Assembly: GCA_000437915.1 (NCBI GenBank)
Contig: FR900999.1
Coordinates: 200,292-264,291, forward strand
Direction of reading: 5' to 3'
DNA from: Subdoligranulum sp. CAG:314
Lineage (GTDB): Bacteria; Bacillota; Clostridia; Christensenellales; CAG-314
DNA: 64,000 bases
The notes below the pieces were generated by a model. That model was not told where the DNA came from. It saw only the letters and a list, made by a program, of their open reading frames with translations, and did not search any database. Positions 17,983 through 31,056 of this stretch are shown in pieces. Within the stretch, counting starts at the first letter, position 1; every line of letters begins with the position of its first letter. Both the position numbers and the translations under genes were made by a program.

Positions 17983-18867
17983 ATGAAAAAACCTTCGGAC
18001 AACACTTTTGCATATATAGCGAGAAATTTTTTCTTTTTGCTTCCGATAGTGGCGCTTCCCGTCGTTTTGCTGACAGTTTTTCAGCGTGAAACTGGGGCTT
18101 TCGATTTGTTGGCGGAAATGGCAAAGACGACGGCTCAGACAGGCTCGGTTAAGTTCTCCGACTTTTTTTCCGACCTGTACGCAAAGGTGTCGATTATCAA
18201 TTTCGACAGATTTGCGGATTGGAACGTTAGCAAGGTGTGGTTTTGGCTTGTTACCGCGATTGTGGTGATGCTCGGATTTTCGCTTACCGTCGCGCATATA
18301 GAAAGGCATATGAGACTCGGCGTAAAGGAACCCTTCAAATGGATGTCCATGATGAAGTCCGGCGCTTACAACGTTTTTTTCTATTCCCTAATTATGCTTG
18401 TGTTTTACGAGCTGTGCATGGTTGCGCTGAGCAGTTTTATATTGCTCAACTCGCGGATTATGAACGGCTGGTGGGCTTTCGGCATGTCTGTTTTGGCAAC
18501 CGTCGTCATTTACGCCGTTTTTATCGTCGGATTTTGCTTTTTGCTGCTGACGGTGCCTTCGATGTTCTGCGACGGTTACCGTTTCGGATTTGCGGCGAGC
18601 TATTCGATACATCTGGTTGCTCAGCATTTCAAGCGGTTTGTGGGCGTTTTTGCTCTCACGGCGTGTTTGTCGGGGCTTGCGTTGCAGCTGCTTAAACTTG
18701 TCACGATGCTTTTGAGCGGAAATATTCCGATACACATACTTTTGTATGCCATACGCGCGCTCAATTATTTGTGGTGGCTTTTGTTTGTTCCCACATACGC
18801 AATAAGAAATTATATCGATTATACCGAAGCGTCGAGAAAAGACTTGAAAACTCTTATTTTCGACTGA
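17983..18867 (+). CDS. Polytopic membrane protein of unknown function
   Basis: 294 residues and about six hydrophobic segments. The N-terminal region has a large extracytoplasmic stretch after the first helix (residues 35-75). A basic cytoplasmic loop between the next helices (IERHMRLGVKEPFKW) resembles the loop in the membrane proteins at 5605 and 18881. I do not recognise the family. The ATG at 17983 follows AAAAAGGA and a good promoter; a longer frame from 17929 would start upstream of the transcription start. It is followed after 13 bases by a second membrane protein and is probably in an operon running into pcrA. Confidence 0.7.
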   Translation: MKKPSDNTFAYIARNFFFLLPIVALPVVLLTVFQRETGAFDLLAEMAKTTAQTGSVKFSDFFSDLYAKVSIINFDRFADWNVSKVWFWLVTAIVVMLGFSLTVAHIERHMRLGVKEPFKWMSMMKSGAYNVFFYSLIMLVFYELCMVALSSFILLNSRIMNGWWAFGMSVLATVVIYAVFIVGFCFLLLTVPSMFCDGYRFGFAASYSIHLVAQHFKRFVGVFALTACLSGLALQLLKLVTMLLSGNIPIHILLYAIRALNYLWWLLFVPTYAIRNYIDYTEASRKDLKTLIFD

Positions 18868-18880
18868 CGGGAGGGTTTTG

Positions 18881-19834
18881 ATGCACAGCAAAAAAATTGT
18901 CAGGCTTGCCGCCGTCAACTGGGCGGTTTTCGTAAAAGGTTTTTTGTTTCAGATTTTTACGGTAGGCATTATAGTTGCGGTTTTTTCGCTGATAGTTTCG
19001 GATTTTTTCGTGGCTGTCAGCGGCGCCGTCGCGGAGGCGGGGATTCTGGACGCGTTTTCCGGCATGATAAACGGCATTTTCGATTTGTTCAACGGCGAAA
19101 TTTCCGGAGCCGATCTCGGCGAAGCAATCGAAAAGTTTTTCGGGACAATCAAAGACTTTTTCGAGCTTGTGCCCGATTTCGCAAGCAACCTCGCGCTTTC
19201 CGTCGTGCTTTTCGTGGTGGCGACGACTCTGCTCTATTTTCTGTCGGGCATGACCGATTTGCCTACGCTTTACTGTCTCAACAAATTCATGTCCACAAAC
19301 AACAGCGGCTTTTATACGTGGTCTTATTTCCGTCAATTCGTAAATTCGCTGTGGTACAACTTTTTGAGAATGGTTGCCGGAGTCGTGATTGATATCGTAA
19401 TTGTCGCGGCGGTCATAGGAAGCGCGCTTCTGTTTTTTGTCAATATAGGCATTGCAGGCGCGGTCATCTCTATTTTGTTCGCCTTGGTGCTGTGCGCGAT
19501 AAGGGTGAATATTTTTGCTTTCTGGCTGCCGTGCAGGCTGGTTACGGGAGAGAAAATCACAAAAGCCTTTAAAGACGGACTGAAAACCTCGCTGGACGGT
19601 TTCTGGTGGCTGTTTCTTAACAATCTGATAATAATCGCCGTCTGCGCAGCCGTCTGCTTTGCGCTGGTGTTTATTTTAAATAACATAATACTTGCGCTGT
19701 GTCTGTGCTTCGTTGTATTTTATGTGGCGACCTATTTCCTCAATTGCAGCGCCCTGGTGCATTATTACGAAAATATCGGCAAGCCGTATTTTACCAAAAA
19801 GGTCAACATAGGATTGAGCGACGAAGCTAATTAA
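18881..19834 (+). CDS. Polytopic membrane protein of unknown function
   Basis: 317 residues. A first helix is followed by an acidic extracytoplasmic region of about 75 residues (around GEISGADLGEAIEKFFG), then five or more helices. The start is ATG 18881 after GGGAGG, not the TTG three bases earlier. It may be a distant relative of the preceding protein: both have a short cytoplasmic loop ending in Asn between the third and fourth segments. Function unknown. The helicase gene starts 13 bases later, so the pair is probably co-transcribed with pcrA. Confidence 0.7.
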   Translation: MHSKKIVRLAAVNWAVFVKGFLFQIFTVGIIVAVFSLIVSDFFVAVSGAVAEAGILDAFSGMINGIFDLFNGEISGADLGEAIEKFFGTIKDFFELVPDFASNLALSVVLFVVATTLLYFLSGMTDLPTLYCLNKFMSTNNSGFYTWSYFRQFVNSLWYNFLRMVAGVVIDIVIVAAVIGSALLFFVNIGIAGAVISILFALVLCAIRVNIFAFWLPCRLVTGEKITKAFKDGLKTSLDGFWWLFLNNLIIIAVCAAVCFALVFILNNIILALCLCFVVFYVATYFLNCSALVHYYENIGKPYFTKKVNIGLSDEAN

Positions 19835-19847
19835 AACGGAGAACAAA

Positions 19848-23997
<4,150 letters not shown>

Positions 23998-24029
23998 ATA
24001 ATTTAGCGTTGTGACGGAGGTTTATTAAT

Positions 24030-25403
24030 TTGAATTACGACAAACTGTCGCTTTGCGGTGCCGCCGCCGCAATCAGGAACGGACAAATAAGCGCGTCGGA
24101 GCTTAACCGACATTGTCTCGAGGTTGCAAAAAAGACTGCCGGACTGAACGCTTTTGTCGTCATAGACGAGCAATATGTTTTGGAGCAGGCGGCAAAGACA
24201 GATGAGAAAATCAGGAGCGGAGAGGATGCGGGCGCGATAGCGGGAGTTCCCGTCGGCGTCAAGGACAATATGGCGACGGAGGTTTTGCCCACCTCATGCG
24301 CGTCAAAATCTCTCCAATCCAATACGATAGAGCGCAAGGACTGCGGCGCGGTCAAAAAGCTGCGCGAGGGGGGCGGCGTAATTTTCGGAAAGACCAATAT
24401 GGACGAGTTTGCCATGGGCTTTACGGGCACCAACACCGCTTTCGGCGAGGTCTCCAATCCTTACAACAAGGATTACAGCGCGGGAGGCAGCAGCAGCGGC
24501 AGCGCGGCGGCGGTTGCGGCGGGCAGCGTGCTCGGCGCGCTCGGCTCCGATACGGGAGGCTCGATCAGACAGCCTGCGGCCAATTGCGGAGTGTGCGGCT
24601 TGAAGCCCACCTTCAATTCGGTTTCGAGAGACGGTATGTTTCCGCTTTCCGAAACGCTTGACCATGTGGGGTGTCTTACGCGTAGCGCGCGCGACAACGC
24701 GTTGCTTTTTTCCGTTTTGAGCGAGAAAAAATGCAGCTTTGAAAATTGCTTTTTAAACGGTGCGGAAAGAGGTCTTAAAATAGCTTTTCTCGATGATTTC
24801 AACAACGCTTTTGCGGACGATGACGTTTTGAGGCTCTATTTTGCCTCTGTGGAGGCGTTCAGGCAGGACGGCTTGTCCATGCAGGGGTTGAGTTTTTCCT
24901 TTTCAAAGGACATTGCCGAGACTTATACGGTGCTGTGCAGCACCGAGGCCGTCGAGAGCTTCCGTCGTTTCAACAGGCTTCATCCTTTGAGCATTGTGTT
25001 GGAAAAATGCGGAAAGGAAGTCAACAAGCGTATCGGCTACGGACTGAAAATATTGAACGACACAAATCGCGCGCCGCTTGAAAAGGCTGCAAGGGTAAGG
25101 GCTGAGGTCAACGCGTTTATCGACAGAGTGTTCGAGGGGTGCGACGTGATACTGAGTCCCACGACCTTGCTTGCCGCACAGAGAAAGGACGCCGAGGTTG
25201 ACAACGAAAAGGGTTTTACCTCCGACCTGTTTTCCATTGTATGCAATCTGACGGGCATACCCGCTTTGAGCGTGCCGTGCGGCTTAGACGGCAGGGGACT
25301 GCCCGTAGGGCTTATGATTATGGCAAGGCGCGGACGGGAGGACGACATATACCGCGCGGCGGGATTTTTTCTTAACGAACAGCATGACGGAGAAAATACA
25401 TAA
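24030..25403 (+). CDS. gatA: Aspartyl/glutamyl-tRNA amidotransferase subunit A (amidase signature)
   Basis: 457-residue amidase-signature enzyme, probably the glutaminase subunit of GatCAB, which converts Glu-tRNA-Gln or Asp-tRNA-Asn to the amide form. The Ser-cisSer-Lys triad is visible: Lys in GVPVGVKDNM (about residue 77), the Gly/Ser-rich SAGGSSSGS stretch with the cis-Ser, and the nucleophile region GSDTGGSIRQPA (about residue 175). It is some 25-30 residues shorter than usual GatA. The start is TTG with GGAGG nine bases upstream. Neither gatC nor gatB is adjacent, which is unusual; a stand-alone amidase is the alternative. Confidence 0.82.
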   Translation: MNYDKLSLCGAAAAIRNGQISASELNRHCLEVAKKTAGLNAFVVIDEQYVLEQAAKTDEKIRSGEDAGAIAGVPVGVKDNMATEVLPTSCASKSLQSNTIERKDCGAVKKLREGGGVIFGKTNMDEFAMGFTGTNTAFGEVSNPYNKDYSAGGSSSGSAAAVAAGSVLGALGSDTGGSIRQPAANCGVCGLKPTFNSVSRDGMFPLSETLDHVGCLTRSARDNALLFSVLSEKKCSFENCFLNGAERGLKIAFLDDFNNAFADDDVLRLYFASVEAFRQDGLSMQGLSFSFSKDIAETYTVLCSTEAVESFRRFNRLHPLSIVLEKCGKEVNKRIGYGLKILNDTNRAPLEKAARVRAEVNAFIDRVFEGCDVILSPTTLLAAQRKDAEVDNEKGFTSDLFSIVCNLTGIPALSVPCGLDGRGLPVGLMIMARRGREDDIYRAAGFFLNEQHDGENT

Positions 25404-26282
25404 ATGAAAAGCATGACGGGATACGGAAGAGCTTTTGCCGAAAAAGAGGGGCGCAAAATCGTCGTAGAACTCAAAGCGGTCAACCACAGATTTTTAGACC
25501 TCAATTTCAAGCTGCCGAGAGCTTTCGCCGCTTTTGAGGACAAGATAAGAAGGATTGTTTCTGCGCGCGTAGTCAGGGGACACGTGGACGTGTTTTTGAC
25601 CTATGCCGACAACGGCTTGAGACCTAAGCGGGTTGACGCCGATTTGCAGCTTGCCAAGGGCATTCTGGATTGCGCCGAGCTTTTAAAGAACGAGTTTGAC
25701 TTAATCAACGATTTTCAACTCACGTCGCTGATGAAAACTCCCGACGTCGTCACCGTTACCTTTGACGACGACGCTCCCGAAATTTTGGAGGCTCTTTTGA
25801 GTGAGGCGGTTGCGGAAGCGGCGGAAAAGCTTGACGAAATGCGGGTTGCGGAGGGCGCAAGGCTTGCCGCGGACATGAACGCACGTATCGACGAAATAGA
25901 AAACGTTCTCCTGTCGGTAAAGGCGCGCGCGCCCTTTGTCGCCGCCGAGTACAGAAAAAAGCTTGCCAAAAGGATAAGGGAAGCTGTCGGAAATTCGGTG
26001 GAAGTCGACGAGGCGCGTCTGTTGAACGAAGCGGCGTTTTTTGCCGACAAGAGCAATATAGACGAGGAAATCGAAAGGCTTGCAAGTCATATCGCGCAGG
26101 CGCGCAAAATTATGGCGCAGGGCGGAGAATGCGGCAAAAAATTGGACTTTTTGATTCAGGAGTTCAACAGGGAAACAAATACAATCTGCTCGAAAAGCAA
26201 CGATTTGAGTTTGACGGAATACGGACTCAAACTCAAAAACGAAATCGAAAAGCTGAGAGAGCAGGTTCAGAATATAGAATAA
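25404..26282 (+). CDS. yicC: YicC family endoribonuclease
   Basis: 292 residues. It begins with the family hallmark MKSMTGYGR, continues with VELKAVNHRFLDLNFKLP, and ends in the conserved DUF1732-type helical region (SHIAQARKIMAQGGECGKKLDFLIQEFNRETNTICSKS). E. coli YicC is an endoribonuclease affecting small-RNA turnover, and the role is inferred by family. The ATG follows the gatA stop directly. In B. subtilis yloC leads the same cluster (remA, gmk, rpoZ, coaBC, priA); remA is missing here. Confidence 0.92.
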   Translation: MKSMTGYGRAFAEKEGRKIVVELKAVNHRFLDLNFKLPRAFAAFEDKIRRIVSARVVRGHVDVFLTYADNGLRPKRVDADLQLAKGILDCAELLKNEFDLINDFQLTSLMKTPDVVTVTFDDDAPEILEALLSEAVAEAAEKLDEMRVAEGARLAADMNARIDEIENVLLSVKARAPFVAAEYRKKLAKRIREAVGNSVEVDEARLLNEAAFFADKSNIDEEIERLASHIAQARKIMAQGGECGKKLDFLIQEFNRETNTICSKSNDLSLTEYGLKLKNEIEKLREQVQNIE

Positions 26283-26298
26283 GGTTGATGACGCGAAT

Positions 26299-26865
26299 AT
26301 GATTACTGATGACAAGGGACGTCTGTTTGTTATATCCGGACCGAGCGGAGCCGGAAAAGGAACGGTTTGCGACAGAATAAGAGAGCTTTTGCCGCAAGCG
26401 GTGTTTTCCGTTTCGGCAACCACACGTCCTCCGCGCAACGGAGAAAAGGACGGGGAGCATTATTTTTTCGTCAGCAGGTCGCGTTTCGAGCAGATGATAA
26501 ACGACGGCGCGCTGTTGGAGTATGACAGACATTTCGGCAATTATTACGGTACGCCGAAAAAATTCGTTGTCGAAAGGCTTTGCGAGGGCAAGGACGTGAT
26601 TCTTGAAATAGACGTTGCGGGAGCGTTGCAGGTCAAAGAAAACTATCCCGACTGCCGCCTTATTTTTCTTGCGCCACCGAGTATCGAGGCGTTGAAGGAG
26701 CGGCTTAAAAAACGAAATTCCGAATCAGACGAGCAGATAGCCGAAAGACTTGCGCGCGTCGAAAAGGAAACGGCAAATTTAAACCGTTACGATTACGTAG
26801 TGATAAACGACAAGCTTGACAAGGCTGTGGAGGAAATAATAGAAATTTTAAACAGCCGTCGATAA
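26299..26865 (+). CDS. gmk: Guanylate kinase
   Basis: Phosphorylates GMP to GDP with ATP. The protein has 188 residues with the P-loop SGPSGAGKGT near residue 13. The GMP-binding segment runs from TRPPRNGEKDGEHYFFVS through LLEYDRHFGNYYGTP. The lid Arg residues are in RLKKRNSESDEQIAERL. The length is slightly below the usual 200. It lies between yicC and rpoZ as in many Bacillota. Confidence 0.95.
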   Translation: MITDDKGRLFVISGPSGAGKGTVCDRIRELLPQAVFSVSATTRPPRNGEKDGEHYFFVSRSRFEQMINDGALLEYDRHFGNYYGTPKKFVVERLCEGKDVILEIDVAGALQVKENYPDCRLIFLAPPSIEALKERLKKRNSESDEQIAERLARVEKETANLNRYDYVVINDKLDKAVEEIIEILNSRR

Positions 26866-26911
26866 AGTAAATTTACGGGTTTTACCGTTAAAATAAAGGA
26901 GAAAACAGATT

Positions 26912-27106
26912 ATGATTACAAGACCTCCGATTGACGAAGTCGCTCAGAAAGCGGGCAACAAATATCTTCTCTGCACGATAGTGGCAAAGCGCGCCAAAGA
27001 GTTGAATATCATGCAGAATCAGGACGAAATAGCCACCAACGTCAAGACTATTTCCTATGCCGCCGAGGAGTTGGACGAGGGAAAAATAAAAGTAGTCAAG
27101 GATTGA
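26912..27106 (+). CDS. rpoZ: RNA polymerase omega subunit
   Basis: 64-residue subunit that helps fold and assemble the beta' subunit. It carries the motif PPIDEVAQKAGNKYLLCTIVAKRAKEL at residues 5-31. AAGGAG at 26895 sets the start. The position between gmk and coaBC is conserved across Bacillota. The coaBC start lies three bases after its stop. Confidence 0.95.
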   Translation: MITRPPIDEVAQKAGNKYLLCTIVAKRAKELNIMQNQDEIATNVKTISYAAEELDEGKIKVVKD

Positions 27107-27108
27107 AT

Positions 27109-28296
27109 ATGCTTAAAGGAAAGACAGTCGTCGTAGGCGTCTGCGGAGGGATTGCCGCATACAAGAGCTGTGAGGTTGTGAGCAGATTGAGAAAGTTGGG
27201 CGCAGACGTGCACGTGATTATGACGGAGCACGCGACCGAGTTCGTTCGGCCGCTTACCTTCGAGACGTTGTCCAACAATCCGTGCGTTTCGGATATGTTC
27301 CGCCGACAGACCGAATGGGAGGTGGAGCACATTTCGCTTGCGAAAAAAGCCGATTTGTTTGTCGTTGCTCCCGCGACGGCGAATTTTGTGGGAAAATTCG
27401 CAAACGGAATTGCAGACGATATGCTGACTACCACGGTTATGGCCACAAAGGCGCCCGTTTTGCTTGCGCCGTCCATGAACGAAGGTATGCTCACGTCCGT
27501 CGCGTTCGTCAGGAATCTTGCCTTGTTGAGAGAAACAGGCGTGTCTGTCGTTGACGGAGACAGCGGCTTCCTTGCCTGCGGGGACAACGGCAGGGGGCGC
27601 ATGGCTGAACCGGAGTCCATATGCGAAGCCGTATGCCGTATTCTTTGTCCCAAAAGGGACTACGAGGGCAAACGGGTGCTCGTAACCGCCGGAGCAACTC
27701 TCGAAAGGCTTGACGCGGTAAGGTTTATCACAAACTTTTCGTCGGGTAAAATGGGGTGTGAGCTTGCGCGTGCCGCCGCGGAACGGGGCGCTTTCGTCAC
27801 GTTGATTTTGGCAAGGCACACGGTTGAAGCGCCGCGCAATGCGGCTGAAATAATAAACGTCGAAACGACTTTGCAGATGTACGACGAGGTTTTAAAGAGA
27901 GCGCCCGAGTACGACGCCGTGATAAAAGCGGCGGCGCCGTGCGATTACGCGCCGGAAAATTTCAGTCCGAATAAAATCAAAACGGAAAAGCTGACCGTCA
28001 ATTTCAGAAAAAATCCGGATATTGCCGCCGCCGTGGGAAAAAACAAAGGAAACGCCGCCCTGTGCGTTTTTGCGGCGGAAACGGACAATCTGATGCAAAA
28101 CGCAGCCGCAAAACTCAAAGCCAAAAACGCGGATATGATTGTGGCTAACGACATTTTGAAAGAGGGTGCGGGCTTTGACAAGGACACCAATATAATTACG
28201 ATTATAGACAGTGAGGGCGCGACGGAGTATCCGATGATGAGCAAATCGGCAGCCGCCGACGTTATTCTCGACAGATTGAGGCGTTTTGTAAAATGA
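27109..28296 (+). CDS. coaBC: Bifunctional phosphopantothenoylcysteine decarboxylase/synthase CoaBC
   Basis: Carries out two steps of coenzyme A synthesis. The N-terminal flavoprotein CoaC (residues 1-185) has the FMN-binding GGIAAYK motif, the catalytic His in EHISLAKKADLFVVAPATAN, the substrate-binding SMNEGM motif and a reactive Cys in GFLACGDNGRGRM. The C-terminal CoaB (about 190-395) has the NAD-like fold start VTAGATLERLD, the NFSSGKMG loop and the KIKTEKL lysine region. I start it at ATG 27109 (AAGGA upstream), not the TTG overlapping the rpoZ stop. Confidence 0.95.
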   Translation: MLKGKTVVVGVCGGIAAYKSCEVVSRLRKLGADVHVIMTEHATEFVRPLTFETLSNNPCVSDMFRRQTEWEVEHISLAKKADLFVVAPATANFVGKFANGIADDMLTTTVMATKAPVLLAPSMNEGMLTSVAFVRNLALLRETGVSVVDGDSGFLACGDNGRGRMAEPESICEAVCRILCPKRDYEGKRVLVTAGATLERLDAVRFITNFSSGKMGCELARAAAERGAFVTLILARHTVEAPRNAAEIINVETTLQMYDEVLKRAPEYDAVIKAAAPCDYAPENFSPNKIKTEKLTVNFRKNPDIAAAVGKNKGNAALCVFAAETDNLMQNAAAKLKAKNADMIVANDILKEGAGFDKDTNIITIIDSEGATEYPMMSKSAAADVILDRLRRFVK

Positions 28297-28355
28297 GTTT
28301 TTTGGCTGAAATCCGCAAACGCAGGTCGGTTTCGGTTACGGAGGCATTTGCGTGA
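28293..28355 (+). CDS. Possible 20-codon coupling ORF between coaBC and priA
   Basis: An ATG overlapping the coaBC stop (ATGA) opens a 20-codon frame (MSFLAEIRKRRSVSVTEAFA) whose stop overlaps the GTG start of priA (GTGA). It exactly bridges the gap, so ribosomes could pass from coaBC to priA. The peptide has no recognisable family and may have no function of its own. Confidence 0.25.
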   Translation: MSFLAEIRKRRSVSVTEAFA

Positions 28356-30541
28356 TATACGAGGTCATAGTGGATATTTCCAACTCTCAGGTCGACAGGG
28401 TATTCGATTATCGGGGAGAGGGATACGAAATCGGTTGCAGGGTTGAAGTGCCTTTCGGCAGCAAAAGGATAGAGGGATTTATCGTAGGTCAAAAGAGCGA
28501 AAGCGACGTTGACGAAAGCAAAATAAAGGAAATTGTCAGACCTCTCGACGATTTTTGCGCTTTGAGCCGAGAATTGCTTGAACTGTGCGATTTTATGCGA
28601 AAGAAATACCATCTGCGGCAGGTGGACGCTTTGAGACTGTGCATACCCGCCCAAATGCGCAACGGCAGGGTAAAGCCCCTGTTCAAAACGGAAATTTCTC
28701 TTGCCGACGGAATAGACGCTCAAGCGGCGGCAGCTTCTTTGAAAGCAGGCGCGTTCAGGCAAAAGCAGATAATCGAGCGTCTGCAAAAAGAAAAAACAGT
28801 GCTTTCGGAGATTCTCGGCAGGGAATACGGCGCGGCGGCGCTAAACGCGCTAAAAAAGAAAGGTATTGTCGCAAGCCGTGAAGTAACCGTCAGGCGCACG
28901 CCTTATCGCGGCTTGGAGTCTGAAAGCGTCGCGCACATACTTACCGAGGAGCAGCAAAACGCCGTCTTTCGTATAGAATCGGCAAGCGGAGTGTATCTGC
29001 TGCACGGAGTGACGGGCAGCGGCAAAACAGAAGTTTATATGCGCGTGATAGAGGACGCGGTTAAAAACAACAAAACGGCAGTTATGCTTGTGCCGGAAAT
29101 TTCTCTTACTCCCAACGTCATGCGGCTTTTCCGCAACCGTTTCAAGGACAAGGTCGCGCTGCTGCACAGCGGTCTGTCTGCGGGTGAGAGATTTGACGAG
29201 TGGCATAGACTCAAAACGGGAGAAGCAATGATTGCAGTCGGCGCGCGCAGTGCGATTTTCGCGCCGCTTAAAAATATCGGCGTGATTATCATAGACGAGG
29301 AGCATGACGGCAGCTATTTTTCGGAGTCCAATCCGAGATACGACACGCAGGAGGTTGCGGAGTTCAGGCGCGCTTACAACGATTGCGCGCTTGTTTTGGG
29401 GAGCGCTACGCCGTCGCTTAAAACTTATTACAACGCATCCAAAGGCAAGATTAACTTAATCGAGCTTAAAAACAGAATAAACAACCGCCCGCTGCCGCAG
29501 GTGGACATTGTAGACATGGCGGCGGAGGTCAGAGCGGGCAACAAGGAGCTTTTTTCAAGACAGCTCAAGGAAGAACTGAAAAAGACGGTTGAAGAGGGGC
29601 ATCAGGCGATTTTGTTTTTGAACCGCAGGGGATACAGCTCTTTCGTCATGTGCTCTAAATGCGGGTATGTCGCAAAATGTCCCAACTGCGACGTCAGTCT
29701 TACTTATCACAGGGATGAAGACGTTTTAAAATGCCACTATTGCGGAAAAATGTTTCGTTTATTCAAAACGTGTCCCGCGTGCAAAAGCGCCTTTATCAGA
29801 CAGGGGCGCGTCGGAGACCAACAGGTAGTGGAGTACATACGGAGCTTTTTGCCGGACGTTAAGGTGCTGCGTATGGACGCGGACACGACGCAGGGAAAGG
29901 ACAGTCACAGAAAAATTCTCGAAGCATTCGGCAGAGGCGAAGCGTCAGTTCTCGTGGGCACGCAGATGATTGCAAAAGGGCACGACTTTCCCCGCGTTAC
30001 GTTGGTAGGAATTCTCGAAGGCGACCAAAGTCTGTATTATTCCGATTACATGGCGGCGGAAAAAACCTTTCAGCTGTTGACGCAGGTCGCCGGCAGAAGC
30101 GGACGGGACAAATCGGCGGGAAAAGTCGTTTTGCAGACTTACAATCCTAGGCATTATTGTCTGCGCCTTGCCGCAAGTCAGGATTATGTAAGCTTTTTCA
30201 AACGCGAAATAGCTTTGAGAGAGGCAACGGGCTTTCCGCCCTTTGCAACTGTAGTGCGTTTACTTTACTCCGACGAAAACGGAGAAAAGTGTATTGAGCT
30301 TTTAAACCGTCATTACAGCGAAATAGAGCGGTTGAAAAACGTGTACGGGGAGGATTTTCTTTTTTTGCAGAAAATGCGCTGTCCCGTAAAACGAATAGAC
30401 AAAAAATACAGGTTTCAGATTCTTATGCGTCTGTCCGCCGGCAAGACGGATGAGATTATGCAAAGAATTTACGAAATTTGCGACAAAAACGAAAAGAAGG
30501 TCACGGTTTTTGCGGAGGTCAATCCGCAGAACATGAGTTGA
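28352..30541 (+). CDS. priA: Primosomal protein N' (replication restart helicase PriA)
   Basis: Superfamily 2 helicase of 729 residues that reloads the replisome at stalled forks. The N-terminal 3'-DNA-binding domain (1-105) and winged helix precede Walker A GVTGSGKTEVYM (about residue 222) and the DEEHD box (about 313) with its aromatic-rich loop. A zinc module of eight Cys (CSKCGYVAKCPNC, CHYCGK, CPAC at about 435-475) interrupts the second RecA fold. Motifs V and VI (GTQMIAKGHDFP, QVAGRSGR) are intact. The start is GTG with GGAGG seven bases upstream. Confidence 0.96.
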   Translation: MIYEVIVDISNSQVDRVFDYRGEGYEIGCRVEVPFGSKRIEGFIVGQKSESDVDESKIKEIVRPLDDFCALSRELLELCDFMRKKYHLRQVDALRLCIPAQMRNGRVKPLFKTEISLADGIDAQAAAASLKAGAFRQKQIIERLQKEKTVLSEILGREYGAAALNALKKKGIVASREVTVRRTPYRGLESESVAHILTEEQQNAVFRIESASGVYLLHGVTGSGKTEVYMRVIEDAVKNNKTAVMLVPEISLTPNVMRLFRNRFKDKVALLHSGLSAGERFDEWHRLKTGEAMIAVGARSAIFAPLKNIGVIIIDEEHDGSYFSESNPRYDTQEVAEFRRAYNDCALVLGSATPSLKTYYNASKGKINLIELKNRINNRPLPQVDIVDMAAEVRAGNKELFSRQLKEELKKTVEEGHQAILFLNRRGYSSFVMCSKCGYVAKCPNCDVSLTYHRDEDVLKCHYCGKMFRLFKTCPACKSAFIRQGRVGDQQVVEYIRSFLPDVKVLRMDADTTQGKDSHRKILEAFGRGEASVLVGTQMIAKGHDFPRVTLVGILEGDQSLYYSDYMAAEKTFQLLTQVAGRSGRDKSAGKVVLQTYNPRHYCLRLAASQDYVSFFKREIALREATGFPPFATVVRLLYSDENGEKCIELLNRHYSEIERLKNVYGEDFLFLQKMRCPVKRIDKKYRFQILMRLSAGKTDEIMQRIYEICDKNEKKVTVFAEVNPQNMS

Positions 30542-30561
30542 CGTCAAAAATGGTGAAATAA

Positions 30562-31056
30562 ATGGCATTGAGAAAGATATTGATGGAAGGAGACCCGCTG
30601 CTGCGCAAAAAATGCAGAGTTGTGGAAAAATTCGACGGCAGGCTTGCCGCGCTTTTCGACGACCTTAAAGAAACGCTGTCCGCCGTCGAAGGCTTGGGGC
30701 TTGCGGCTCCGCAGGTGGGGGTGTTGAAGCGCGCGGCGCTGATAGTTTACGACGACAAAATTTTTGAAGTGGTAAATCCCGAAATTCTGGAAACGCGCGG
30801 AGAGTGCGTAGACGACGAGGGGTGCCTTAGCGTAGGAGACAGACGGGGGCTGGTGCGCCGCCCTCAGTACATCAAACTCAAATATTTCGACAGGGACGGA
30901 AAAGAAAGGCTGCTTGAAGCGGAGGATTACTTTGCAAGAGTGTTTTTCCATGAAATAGACCATCTTGACGGAATACTTTTCACGGACAAAATAGAGGAGC
31001 CTGAAAGCAAACCGTCGCAATCGAACAAAAAAGACAAAAGGAGCAAAAACGGCTGA
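30562..31056 (+). CDS. def: Peptide deformylase
   Basis: Removes the formyl group from the initiator methionine. 164 residues with all three motifs: GLGLAAPQVG (about 46), EGCLSV (about 92, metal Cys) and HEIDHLDG (about 133, two metal His and the catalytic Glu). The C-terminal 20 residues are Ser, Lys and Asp rich. It is coupled to fmt, the enzyme that adds the formyl group, through a one-base overlap. Confidence 0.96.
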   Translation: MALRKILMEGDPLLRKKCRVVEKFDGRLAALFDDLKETLSAVEGLGLAAPQVGVLKRAALIVYDDKIFEVVNPEILETRGECVDDEGCLSVGDRRGLVRRPQYIKLKYFDRDGKERLLEAEDYFARVFFHEIDHLDGILFTDKIEEPESKPSQSNKKDKRSKNG

